From Candidatus Kapaibacterium sp. (GTDB lineage: Bacteria; Bacteroidota; Ignavibacteria; Kapaibacteriales; UBA2268): 64,000 nucleotides of DNA. The notes under the pieces are model-generated. The model was not told the DNA's origin. It worked only from the letters and a program-made list of their open reading frames with translations, and did not search any database. The DNA is taken from NCBI GenBank assembly GCA_013414795.1, contig CP058732.1:794501-858500 (forward strand), in the 5' to 3' direction. Below, piece by piece: positions 43,225-50,845 of this stretch. Within the stretch, counting starts at the first letter, position 1. Each line of letters opens with the position of its first letter. The position numbers were made by a program, and so were the translations under genes.

Positions 43225-44187
43225 ATGAACAAAAACACAATTATTCTGAAAGGCTTGATTTACCAATCAGCACTCGAATTCTTATGGGAAGAGGGATTCA
43301 TCGGAATTCCATATCCTGGAATTACCAATGCTACGGGTTCTTGCGAAGCAGTTAGCAATGTTTTCACTCTGAAAGAGCAAGAATTCCTTACGCTTTCGCA
43401 AACTGTTCAATTGCATTTGGAACGGGACATCATTTTAAATGGATTGCCAAGAATGTTCTCGACCAATCGTTCTTTCCGCAAAGACAATTCGCAATGGAAG
43501 TCCGACGGACGCCACTTGAACGACTTTGAATTGCTTGAAACAGAAGCACTCGACACAGATTTGAATTGGCTATTGCAACATTGCCAAGATATGTTGAATT
43601 ACATATTCGTCAATGTCTTGAATGTTTCTTCTAAATACGGGCTGTTAACCCCCGAACAGCACCATAATCTTTACATTTACTACGAAAAAGGATTTGAAAT
43701 AATTACCTATACCGAGGCAATCGAAGTTTTGCAAAAAGAATATAAATTGAACATCAACTGGGGCGATGATTTAAAATCCGAACACGAACAAACCCTTGTC
43801 AACTATTACGACAAAAATCTGATGATTACTCATTACCCAGAGTTGATTAAGTTTTTCAATATGAAACTAACAAGGGATTGCGACCCAGAACGACAAACTT
43901 GCGATTGCGTCGATGTGATTCTCAAATATTCGGGAGAAACGATTGGGGGTTCAGAAAGAGAATACGATTACGATATCCTTCGCAAAAGATTATACGAAGG
44001 CACAATGATTAAACAATTGAGATTGTTAAAAACCGAACACGACAACAAACCCGAAGAGATCGACACAGTATTCGAACAATATCTTGATTTATTCAAAAAC
44101 AATCCACAAAAGCGTTCGGGAATGGGACTTGGCTTTGGTCGCCTTGCACAATTTATTCTTGGTTCCAAAGATATTGTGCCATTTTAA
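43225..44187 (+). CDS. AsnRS/AspRS-like ligase without anticodon domain (archaeal-type AsnA-like)
   Basis: 320 residues forming only a class II aminoacyl-tRNA synthetase catalytic core. Seen: a motif 2-like FRKDNSQWKSDGRHLNDFELLETE (positions ~92-115; the usual arginine loop) and a motif 3-like GMGLGFGRLAQFILG (~300-314). There is no N-terminal OB-fold anticodon-binding domain. This matches the archaeal asparagine synthetase-related AsnRS paralogues, which make asparagine from aspartate, ATP and ammonia. A cysteine patch CDPERQTCDCVD (~220-231) is unusual. ATG at 43225 follows AAGGAGG. An amino-acid:carrier ligase is an alternative. Confidence 0.8.
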   Translation: MNKNTIILKGLIYQSALEFLWEEGFIGIPYPGITNATGSCEAVSNVFTLKEQEFLTLSQTVQLHLERDIILNGLPRMFSTNRSFRKDNSQWKSDGRHLNDFELLETEALDTDLNWLLQHCQDMLNYIFVNVLNVSSKYGLLTPEQHHNLYIYYEKGFEIITYTEAIEVLQKEYKLNINWGDDLKSEHEQTLVNYYDKNLMITHYPELIKFFNMKLTRDCDPERQTCDCVDVILKYSGETIGGSEREYDYDILRKRLYEGTMIKQLRLLKTEHDNKPEEIDTVFEQYLDLFKNNPQKRSGMGLGFGRLAQFILGSKDIVPF

Positions 44188-44203
44188 ATAACCAGAGGAA
44201 AGG

Positions 44204-44233
44204 AAAGAACAAGGGAGCAAGCCCTTGTTCTTT
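44204..44233. terminator. Bidirectional terminator between the AsnA-like gene and lat
   Basis: A perfect 12-bp stem (AAAGAACAAGGG, 44204-44215, with 44222-44233) with a 6-nt loop, placed in the 55-bp gap between two convergent genes. Flanking T-richness is modest on both sides. Confidence 0.85.
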
Positions 44234-44242
44234 GCCTTTAAT

Positions 44243-45610
44243 TTAATGAGATTTTGGGTTTAACTTTTCTAAAACTTTTCTGATTTTTGCAATTCCTTCG
44301 TCGATTTCTTCTTTTGTTATACACAATGATGGTCTAAATCTAATAGATTTTACTCCCGAACCGAGAATTAATAACTTCTCCTCAAAAGCAATTTTTCTGA
44401 ATTCATTTCGAATTTCATTCGATGGCAAATCGAATGCACAGAACAAACCTCGACCACGAACATTGCTAACAAGATTTGGGAATTCGTTGCCAAGAATTTG
44501 CAACTTTTCGAGCAAATAATTTCCCATATTCTTTGCGTTATCCAATAAGTTGTCCTCTTCGATAATTTCAAGATAACGGGTCGCACGTACCATATCAACG
44601 AGATTTCCGCCCCAAGTTGAATTAATCCTGCTGGAAACTTTAAAAACATTGTTGGAAATTTCGTCAATCTTACCGCCAGCAAGAATTCCACAAACTTGCA
44701 TTTTTTTGCCAAAAACCATAATATCGGGTTGAACGTTCATCTGTTCGTGTGCCCACATCGTTCCCGTAATTCCAACGCCAGTTTGCACTTCATCGAAAAT
44801 CAAAAGTGCTTCGTTTTCGTCGGCAAGTTGACGAAGTTGTTGTAAAAACTCGGGTCTAAAGTGGTTGTCGCCTCCCTCGCCTTGAATGGGTTCAATAATT
44901 ATTGCAGCAATTTCATTAGGGTTATCCAAGAAGGCTTTTTTGATTTCCTCCACTGCTTGCTTTTCCAAGCGAATGGTTTCATCGACATTTGCACCTTCGA
45001 AAGGAAATGTCATTTTGGGATTGGTTATCCTTGGCCAATCCTTGAACTTGGGGTAATACATAACTTTCGTTGGGTCGGTGTTTGTCAAACTCATCGTATA
45101 ACCCGAACGGCCGTGGAATGCCTCGCGAAAATGAATAATTTTGTGTCCTTTCTCTTCGCAAACGCCCTTCAATAAATTTTTTCGCACTTTCCAGTCGAAA
45201 GCCGCTTTAAGAGCATTCTCGACTGCTAATGCCCCACCTTCTATGAAAAATGCATATTGGAAGTATTTTGGAACCGCAACTTTGAATAAGGTGTTGACAA
45301 AGGTTGCCATTTCTTCGGTGTAAATATCGGAGTTCGATGGTTTGTTTATTGCAACATACTTTAAATATTCAAGAAAATCCTTGTCAAGCATCTTTGGATG
45401 GTTTAATCCCAAAGGCAAAGAAGCAAAACAAGTGAATAAGTCTTGATATTTTGTTCCCTTTGCTTTGTCGACGAAGTATGTTGGATTGCTTTCGAACAAG
45501 TCGACAACAATTTCAAAACCGTCAACCAGCATATGTTGACGCAAAGAGTCCAAAACATTAGTACTCTCGACGAAGTATTTTGGTTTGTAAGTAAATGACA
45601 ATCTGGACAT
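44243..45610 (-). CDS. lat: L-lysine 6-transaminase
   Basis: 455 residues of the class III PLP aminotransferases. Seen: the LAT-typical start (VDLFESNPTYFVDKAKGTKY, near 38-57), FFIEGGALAVENALK in place of the usual GSEAxExA, HFREAFHGRSGYTMSLTNTDP, the cofactor aspartate in LLIFDEVQTGVG and the PLP lysine in VFGKKMQVCGI (~300). It converts lysine with 2-oxoglutarate to the 6-semialdehyde, which cyclises to piperideine-6-carboxylate. The aldehyde dehydrogenase at 0.2-1.7 kb could act next. ATG at 45610 follows AAGGAGGG. A structured leader RNA precedes it. Confidence 0.92.
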   Translation of the reverse strand: MSRLSFTYKPKYFVESTNVLDSLRQHMLVDGFEIVVDLFESNPTYFVDKAKGTKYQDLFTCFASLPLGLNHPKMLDKDFLEYLKYVAINKPSNSDIYTEEMATFVNTLFKVAVPKYFQYAFFIEGGALAVENALKAAFDWKVRKNLLKGVCEEKGHKIIHFREAFHGRSGYTMSLTNTDPTKVMYYPKFKDWPRITNPKMTFPFEGANVDETIRLEKQAVEEIKKAFLDNPNEIAAIIIEPIQGEGGDNHFRPEFLQQLRQLADENEALLIFDEVQTGVGITGTMWAHEQMNVQPDIMVFGKKMQVCGILAGGKIDEISNNVFKVSSRINSTWGGNLVDMVRATRYLEIIEEDNLLDNAKNMGNYLLEKLQILGNEFPNLVSNVRGRGLFCAFDLPSNEIRNEFRKIAFEEKLLILGSGVKSIRFRPSLCITKEEIDEGIAKIRKVLEKLNPKSH

Positions 45611-45681
45611 AGTTAGCCCTCCTTCTAAAAAACATAATTAGAAATTAGATTAGTATGAAAGAGATTTGGTAAGTTTCAGTA

Positions 45682-45781
45682 CGAGTAGGAACAAATTTCT
45701 TGCGGAAGAATAGGATAGGAAGGAACCACCTCGAATAGTTCCTTTGCTAAAATTTGTTCCCGCTTTTATAGTTCTTACTCG
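45682..45781 (-). ncRNA. Structured leader RNA upstream of lat, unknown class
   Basis: In the minus-strand RNA an outer helix (45776-45781 with 45682-45687) continues, after a 15-nt bulge on the 5' side, into an 11-bp helix (45750-45760 with 45688-45698). It encloses two hairpins: AGGAAC/GTTCCT (45721-45743) and TTCTT-CCGC-AAGAA (45697-45710). GTTCC of the long helix can also pair with GAAC at the RNA 5' end, giving an alternative fold. It starts just downstream of a TAATTTTG box and lies 70 nt before the lat start codon. It does not look like the lysine riboswitch. Because the helices are palindromic, a plus-strand RNA cannot be excluded. Confidence 0.55.
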
Positions 45782-45787
45782 CATACA

Positions 45788-45822
45788 CAAAATTAACGAA
45801 AAAGAACGAAATTTCTTGTCAA
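45788..45822 (-). promoter_or_regulatory. Candidate promoter of the lat leader
   Basis: TAATTTTG (45795-45788) on the minus strand, with TTGACA (45822-45817) 24 nt upstream, one longer than the usual 17-23 range. Transcription would start almost exactly at the outer helix of the leader RNA. Confidence 0.4.
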
Positions 45823-45881
45823 TATTCAAACGACAAGAAAAAAATCAAAAATTTGACAAAAATTTCAAGAAAAAAATTATT

Positions 45882-45909
45882 TTGTTAACTATTATATTTT
45901 ATAATTTTG
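45882..45909 (+). promoter_or_regulatory. Promoter-like site of the unknown membrane protein gene (TTG-N17-TAATTTTG)
   Basis: TTG at 45882-45884, 17 nt, TAATTTTG at 45902-45909: exact consensus match. The following ~80 bp to the ATG at 45994 are AT-rich with no clear structure. Together with the lat leader this accounts for the 383-bp gap at 45611-45993. Confidence 0.55.
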
Positions 45910-45993
45910 TTTTTTAAATTTGTTAGAATTATAAACTTGACTTTTTAAAATCGAATTTAATTAGTATGTTTTTTAAACTTTGAGGTTTACTAA

Positions 45994-47352
45994 ATGAATG
46001 CAAAATCAAAATTAAGAAGAGCAACTGAAGTTCAATTCAAGCGTTTGGGACCAACCCAAGTCATAATCTTTCTCGCTTTGTTAGTGTTTTTCTTCTTTGT
46101 TTTCTTCCGAAGTGTAATCCCATGGGGAACAGCACAATTTGTGGTACCATTGTTCAAACCAAGCGGAGATAAACTTGAAAAGATTGGTTTTGTTAAATTT
46201 CAAGGCTTGGTGTGGGCATCGACAACAAAAGAAAAGGCTGAGGAAATTGTTAAGCAAGGTCAAGTCGAAATACACAAAGACCTAATCAACAAAGAATATA
46301 TTTTTGATTTTACATTTAAACCAAGAAATGAACGTGAGCACGGATACGTAAAAGAAGCAATGCAATTTTATGTCAAATCCGAAGTCATTGGAGAAAACGC
46401 AATTATTCTCGACCCCGAACTTGCGTTTTCAATTTTGGCTTTGGACCTTGCATTAATCCTTGCAATTTTCATCACAATGGTTCTTCCGACCAAGTTTGGT
46501 TTTATGTCTTTGCTTTTCGATAGACAAATTGACAATACAAAAACTAAGATTCGCTTGCAAACTGGCTTTCCCGAAGATGTTGTTGAACTTCTCGTTATGC
46601 CAGATGACGTTTTAGCCCAAAAAGATAGGGACGAAGTTGAACGTGCCTTTAGAATTGTTTGGGAAAGAACCATTGGCGAAGAAATGGCTTCGCCAAGACA
46701 ATCAATTCGCTTCGAAGACATTTTCGATGAATCAACAGATGTGGTGAAGTTTAGAAACATCACACTATATAGCCGAATTAAAGATTACTTCTCCGATTTC
46801 GTATTGAAAGAAATTGAAGATACAAAGGACGGCTTGCTGTGGCGAAGAAACCACTTCCTTGTCTTCAAAGGATTGCGATTGTATATGGCTCACCACTTTA
46901 CAGAGAAATATTCCAATAATGTTACTGGCCTTGCTTATGGCGGTGCTGCATTCTTGATTGTCGCAGTTGGTATTCGTGGTTTGAAGTTCATTCCCGCAAC
47001 CAAACCATCATTCATTCTCTTGGCTATCTTCCTCGAATTCACAATGTTGTCGATGCTTTCGATTACCCTAATTTATACAGAAGAAGAAGAAAGAATGGAC
47101 AGAATGCTGAAGAAGATGGAAGATGCAAACAAAAGCCAATTGGAAGCATTGCGAAGCCAGCAATATGATATACATCAATTAACATCAGTTCTGGTTGGAC
47201 AATCCGCCGAGATTATTAAGTCCCGTGTTGAAAAGGCAATTTCCGAATACTTAACAAGTGACGACCACGTGAAACGAATGATTGCAGAAGAAATCAGCCA
47301 GAAGATATTAATTGGTTTGAAAGAATCTTTCTTAAACCAAGAAGAAAAGTAA
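45994..47352 (+). CDS. Membrane protein of unknown function with C-terminal coiled coil
   Basis: 452 residues that I do not recognise. Seen: a membrane segment at ~23-44, an extracytoplasmic region of ~100 residues, a second segment at ~143-165, a cytoplasmic domain of ~135 residues (rich in acidic and basic residues; includes LLVMPDDVLAQKDRDEVERA), two more segments at ~307-326 and ~331-355, and a charged helical tail (~355-452; EEERMDRMLKKMEDANKSQLEALRS begins it) likely to form a coiled coil. It is monocistronic with its own promoter-like site and terminator. The build suggests a scaffold or sensor, but no function can be assigned. Confidence 0.8.
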   Translation: MNAKSKLRRATEVQFKRLGPTQVIIFLALLVFFFFVFFRSVIPWGTAQFVVPLFKPSGDKLEKIGFVKFQGLVWASTTKEKAEEIVKQGQVEIHKDLINKEYIFDFTFKPRNEREHGYVKEAMQFYVKSEVIGENAIILDPELAFSILALDLALILAIFITMVLPTKFGFMSLLFDRQIDNTKTKIRLQTGFPEDVVELLVMPDDVLAQKDRDEVERAFRIVWERTIGEEMASPRQSIRFEDIFDESTDVVKFRNITLYSRIKDYFSDFVLKEIEDTKDGLLWRRNHFLVFKGLRLYMAHHFTEKYSNNVTGLAYGGAAFLIVAVGIRGLKFIPATKPSFILLAIFLEFTMLSMLSITLIYTEEEERMDRMLKKMEDANKSQLEALRSQQYDIHQLTSVLVGQSAEIIKSRVEKAISEYLTSDDHVKRMIAEEISQKILIGLKESFLNQEEK

Positions 47353-47380
47353 GAAAATAATCAAATTTAGATTGAAAACC

Positions 47381-47412
47381 AGGTGTCCCAATTTTGGGGC
47401 ACCTTATTTTTT
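47381..47412 (+). terminator. Terminator after the unknown membrane protein gene
   Basis: AGGTGTCCC/GGGGCACCT stem with one G-T pair and a 6-7-nt loop (47381-47404) is followed by TTATTTTTT on the plus strand. Confidence 0.85.
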
Positions 47413-47415
47413 AAA

Positions 47416-47766
47416 TCATTCAGTAAACAAACCGACTATATTCTCTGGTTGAATATTGGCTTGTGCATTTAATGCTTCCTCTTTAAATTTTGGTTTTCTC
47501 AACTCTTCAAGTTCTTTCAACGCTTCCTCAAAAGTTTTAATTTCTTTAAATCGAGATTGACTTAGTGGATGATTATTCTCCACTTGGTTTTTATTCTCCA
47601 AGTATTTTAGTGCAATTTCGACAACACTTCGCTGCCAATCAGTCAACTCGAGTATGTCTTTAGATTTTTGTTTCTCTTCGACACTTGGTACATCTTGCCT
47701 TTTAATCTGCTTCAATCCAAGATTTTCAATTTTATCGAATGAATTTTTAATTGATTTAACTTCCAT
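47416..47766 (-). CDS. Hypothetical small helical protein
   Basis: 116 residues from the ATG at 47766, which follows GAGGGGGA; the open frame upstream is longer but lacks a start with a ribosome site. It is highly charged and helical, with no signal peptide or membrane segment. KTFEEALKELEELRKPKFKEE (positions ~79-99) suggests a short coiled coil. The end QANIQPENIVGLF looks a little like a flagellin C-terminus, but no flagellar gene is near and the rest does not match, so I treat it as chance. It diverges from the lipoprotein gene. Confidence 0.65.
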   Translation of the reverse strand: MEVKSIKNSFDKIENLGLKQIKRQDVPSVEEKQKSKDILELTDWQRSVVEIALKYLENKNQVENNHPLSQSRFKEIKTFEEALKELEELRKPKFKEEALNAQANIQPENIVGLFTE

Positions 47767-47902
47767 CTTCCCCCTCTTGTTTTTTAAAAATATTATTTGT
47801 ATTTTGCTTTTGGTAATTGAATTTTTTTTAAAAAAGGGTAAAAGTGCAAAATTTATACCAAAATAAACTTTTCTGGATTGTAAAAAATCAAATGGAGGTC
47901 CT

Positions 47903-48409
47903 ATGAAGTATTTCTTACCTATCTTGTTAATATTTCTGCTTCTTTCTTGTTCAACATCCGAGGACCAATTATCAACTGAAGAAGAAGTCAAAGAAAAGGA
48001 GCGAATTGTCGAGGTATTAAAAGCCTACAACAAAGCCTATGAAAAGAAGAATTTCAGCGAAATGGTCCGCTATCTTGCGAACGACTTGACATTTTTCGGA
48101 AGCGATAGTGGCGAAACTGTGAAATCCCTTTCCGAATTCAAAATTGCCATCGAGAAACAATGGCAAGAAGTTGATTCAATGAAGTACGGCGATATGGTCG
48201 ATGTCTACATTCTGATGGATTCGAAAGGGAAGATTGCCTCGGCAATCTATGGTGTTCCGCTTCAAATGTGGTCAAACGGGAAAAGTGTAAACTTGTTCTT
48301 GCGTGTAGCACGAACACTTAAAAAGGAAGGTGGAAACTGGGTAATTGCAAGTGGCATTACTGGAATTACCCGAACATCGAAGTCGGTCAAAGATTTGTTT
48401 GAAAACTAA
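47903..48409 (+). CDS. NTF2-like (SnoaL/DUF4440-type) lipoprotein
   Basis: 168 residues. A lipoprotein signal with lipobox LLLSC (cysteine at ~17) is followed by a short acidic linker and an NTF2-like domain: helix RIVEVLKAYNKAYEKKNFSEMVRYLAND, then strands ending in WVIASGITGITR. Such domains bind small ligands or act as immunity/scaffold proteins; no catalytic residues can be named. ATG follows GGAGG. It stands alone between convergent and divergent neighbours. Confidence 0.8.
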   Translation: MKYFLPILLIFLLLSCSTSEDQLSTEEEVKEKERIVEVLKAYNKAYEKKNFSEMVRYLANDLTFFGSDSGETVKSLSEFKIAIEKQWQEVDSMKYGDMVDVYILMDSKGKIASAIYGVPLQMWSNGKSVNLFLRVARTLKKEGGNWVIASGITGITRTSKSVKDLFEN

Positions 48410-48435
48410 ATACTTGACTTATAAAGAATTAATTT

Positions 48436-49059
48436 TTAGAAATTGCTTTTGTAAAATTCTTTGAGAAGATTTTGCACTTTTTCAAAATCTTCAATGGTGT
48501 TGATATTGTAAAATGTCAATGGTGTATAAAATTTTTCTTTGGCGACGTCAACAACCTCGCTTTCGACAAGTTTTATAAAGTTGTGCAATGCTAAATATTT
48601 GCTTTCGTATTTACCAGCCAAAACTTCTTCAATTTTGGGAATTAAACTCTTTCGATAAACCGCAAAAAGTGGCTGAATTCTCCCTTCTGCAAACGGCACC
48701 AATACTTCTTTCTTTGGATAGTAATTCAACAAATATTCCACCATATCGAAATTAATAAAAGGCATATCGCAAGCAGTAATGAAACAAAATTCTGTCGGGC
48801 TGTGTACCAAAGCAGAATGTATTCCACCAAGAGGACCAAAGTTTTGGAAAACATCTTTTATTACTGGTACTTCCAATTGTTTAAACATTTCGGGTTTGTT
48901 GGAACTTATAATAATATTTTTGAATTTTGATTGTAGTTGGGATAAGATTAATTCTATTAGATATTTATCGCCAATTGGGATAAAAGCCTTGTCTGTTCCA
49001 AAACGAGTACTCTTTCCCCCAGCAAGAATAACTCCCGTAAAATTTGTTTCCACTGACAT
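48436..49059 (-). CDS. mobA: Molybdenum cofactor guanylyltransferase
   Basis: About 207 residues from the ATG at 49059. Seen: GVILAGGKSTRFGTDKAF at the N-terminus (nucleotide-binding), VIKDVFQNFGPLGGIHSAL and FITACDMPFIN (metal-binding aspartate). It joins GMP to molybdopterin to give MGD, needed by the PsrA-type enzyme at 29.5-31.7 kb. The longer open frame upstream overlaps the porin gene and is rejected. It starts 5 bp after the porin stop. Confidence 0.93.
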   Translation of the reverse strand: MSVETNFTGVILAGGKSTRFGTDKAFIPIGDKYLIELILSQLQSKFKNIIISSNKPEMFKQLEVPVIKDVFQNFGPLGGIHSALVHSPTEFCFITACDMPFINFDMVEYLLNYYPKKEVLVPFAEGRIQPLFAVYRKSLIPKIEEVLAGKYESKYLALHNFIKLVESEVVDVAKEKFYTPLTFYNINTIEDFEKVQNLLKEFYKSNF

Positions 49060-49063
49060 AAAT

Positions 49064-50167
49064 TTAAAGGAATATGTAGAAGAAAACAATTCGTGCAGTA
49101 ACCGATGGTTTAAAACTTTTGCCATTTTGCTTTTCGAATGCTTCGATAAGCAATACTGGTGAAATATAAACCTTATCAATGGGTTTATAGTTAAATCCAA
49201 GCAGATATAAAAATCTTCGGTCGCCTTCGGATTCGGGTTTGACATTAGGGTCGAAATAATCGAAACGAGCGACGATGTTATACTTTGGGGAAAAATAATA
49301 AATCCCAAAAAGGGAAATCCCAATCATTTGGCGATTCTTGTAAGTGGCATTAACTGTGTCTTTTATATTATTCCTTAAAAAATTGGAAAAACCTTCGAAA
49401 CCAACTTTGAATTTATCTTTAAGGTAATAGGCAAAGAAAAGAGAGAGCAAGTCTTCATCGGTCGAAAGTTTTTCCCCATTTATAAAAGAGTTACTTAAAG
49501 GTTTTAAAAATTTGTGATGATAGTTCACGTAAGCCCAAATATTTTCGCTTGGCTTAAATAATAGATTTCCGTAAATATTTTTATACCTATCATATTCGGG
49601 CTTTACCCCAGCCCCATTGCCAAACAGTATCCAATAATTGAAAATCCCATCGCCGTCAATCTTTCCTTTAAGCGAAATTCCAAAGTCACGAGAACTCATA
49701 AAACCGTAAAGGTCGATGATGGTCATCTCTAAATGCCGATTTTCCCAGACATATTCCGAAATGTCGAACGTTGGTGTTGGTTGAATACCAAAAGTCAGAT
49801 TCGAACCCTCGAAAATGTCCTTCCATTGAAGATATGCATCCTTGACGAACGGAGCAAATTTGGAATTGTTTGTTAAGGAAAAATTTTCAATTTCGAAACG
49901 CAATCTGGAATTGAATTTTGCAGAAATTTGGTAATCGTAAGTAAAATAAATCCTACGAAACTCAAAACCATTTTGGTCTTGTTGGTCTTTGAAATTTGCA
50001 AAAGGTAATGATGCAATATTATTATCCCGAAGTATGTTGTAGTAATAATCGCCAAACATAAAGCCAGAAAACCGCCCTCGTTCTAAAACCTCTTGTGAAA
50101 ATGAGATTTCCAAAGCAAAAAAGAATGCTCCGAAAACAATCAATGATGTTTTAATAATATAGCGCAT
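49064..50167 (-). CDS. Outer-membrane porin, OprO/OprP-like
   Basis: About 367 residues with a signal peptide ending near EISFSQ (residue 24) and a beta-barrel of alternating aromatic strands (GFEFRRIYFTYDYQIS, LRFEIENFSL) to a terminal FFYIFL. The segment AYLQWKDIF...TFGIQPTPTFDISEYVWENR is typical of phosphate-selective porin O/P family proteins. The substrate is not known; the co-transcribed mobA makes an oxyanion such as molybdate conceivable, but that is only inference. ATG at 50167 follows AAGGGG. Confidence 0.8.
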   Translation of the reverse strand: MRYIIKTSLIVFGAFFFALEISFSQEVLERGRFSGFMFGDYYYNILRDNNIASLPFANFKDQQDQNGFEFRRIYFTYDYQISAKFNSRLRFEIENFSLTNNSKFAPFVKDAYLQWKDIFEGSNLTFGIQPTPTFDISEYVWENRHLEMTIIDLYGFMSSRDFGISLKGKIDGDGIFNYWILFGNGAGVKPEYDRYKNIYGNLLFKPSENIWAYVNYHHKFLKPLSNSFINGEKLSTDEDLLSLFFAYYLKDKFKVGFEGFSNFLRNNIKDTVNATYKNRQMIGISLFGIYYFSPKYNIVARFDYFDPNVKPESEGDRRFLYLLGFNYKPIDKVYISPVLLIEAFEKQNGKSFKPSVTARIVFFYIFL

Positions 50168-50192
50168 TTTCCCCTTTGCAAAATATAAAAAT

Positions 50193-50220
50193 TTGAAAAT
50201 TAACAAATTATTTAATTTTG
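50193..50220 (+). promoter_or_regulatory. Promoter-like site of the DUF429 gene (TTG-N17-TAATTTTG)
   Basis: TTG at 50193-50195, 17 nt, TAATTTTG at 50213-50220, an exact consensus match in the divergent gap between the porin and the DUF429 gene. The TTG start codon follows 25 nt after the -7 box. Confidence 0.55.
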
Positions 50221-50245
50221 AAACTCATAAAAATCCATAATAATC

Positions 50246-50845
50246 TTGGAAAAGATTGTAATTGGATTGGATTTGGCTGGAAATCCGAAAAATCCGACTG
50301 GTTTTTGTGTGCTTCACGACTTCATTGGAAAAGTAAAAATACTTAAAACCGACGAGGAGATACTTGAAAGAATATTTGAAACAAATCCAGAAGTTGTAGC
50401 AATTGATTCGCCGTTGTCATTGGAAGATAGAATTTGCGACCGTTTATTAAAAAAATATGGTGTGATGCCCGTTAAATTGAAAAGTATTTACAATTTAGGA
50501 ACAAGAGCAATTCATTTGGTTGAAAAAATTCTTACAAAAATCGATACCAAAATTATCGAAGTCTTTCCAACTGGGACTGCAAAAATTCTTGGTGTTTATT
50601 CCAAGAACTACAAAGAAAAACAAAATCTTATAAAAGACAAGTTGAGCATAAGATTCAAAGAAGACTTGACGAAAGATGAACTGGATTCCGTGCTTTGTGC
50701 ATTAACTGGATTGCTCTATATGTCGAACTTGACCCAAGATTTAGGCGACGAAAAGGGAAAAATCACAATTCCATTAGAAAAAAATACGGAGACAACAATC
50801 ATTAAAATTCAAAGTATGAATATATTCGTTGAGAAATGGGTTTAA
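50246..50845 (+). CDS. DUF429 family protein (predicted RNase H-like)
   Basis: 199 residues. Seen: IVIGLDLAGNPKNPTGF at the start and VVAIDSPLSLE near residue 50, then FPTGTAKIL and the late DELDSVLCALTGLLY, which place acidic residues as in the DUF429 ribonuclease-H-like fold (D-D-E-D). Function in the cell is not established for the family. There is no in-frame ATG near the 5' end; TTG at 50246 is the best start and agrees with the promoter-like site just upstream. The 3' end overlaps convergent hemW by 4 bp. Confidence 0.8.
   Translation: MEKIVIGLDLAGNPKNPTGFCVLHDFIGKVKILKTDEEILERIFETNPEVVAIDSPLSLEDRICDRLLKKYGVMPVKLKSIYNLGTRAIHLVEKILTKIDTKIIEVFPTGTAKILGVYSKNYKEKQNLIKDKLSIRFKEDLTKDELDSVLCALTGLLYMSNLTQDLGDEKGKITIPLEKNTETTIIKIQSMNIFVEKWV

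Noticed and set aside
45682-45781. Lysine riboswitch before lat
   Set aside because: The element is shorter and branched differently, and none of the conserved lysine-riboswitch core sequences is visible.
47416-47460. Flagellin-like C-terminus (QANIQPENIVGLF)
   Set aside because: Only a dozen residues are similar, and no flagellar genes are nearby.
47416-47991. Longer version of the small helical protein
   Set aside because: The first 75 codons lack a ribosome site, read like translated AT-rich leader, and overlap the lipoprotein signal region; ATG at 47766 with GAGGGGGA is far better.
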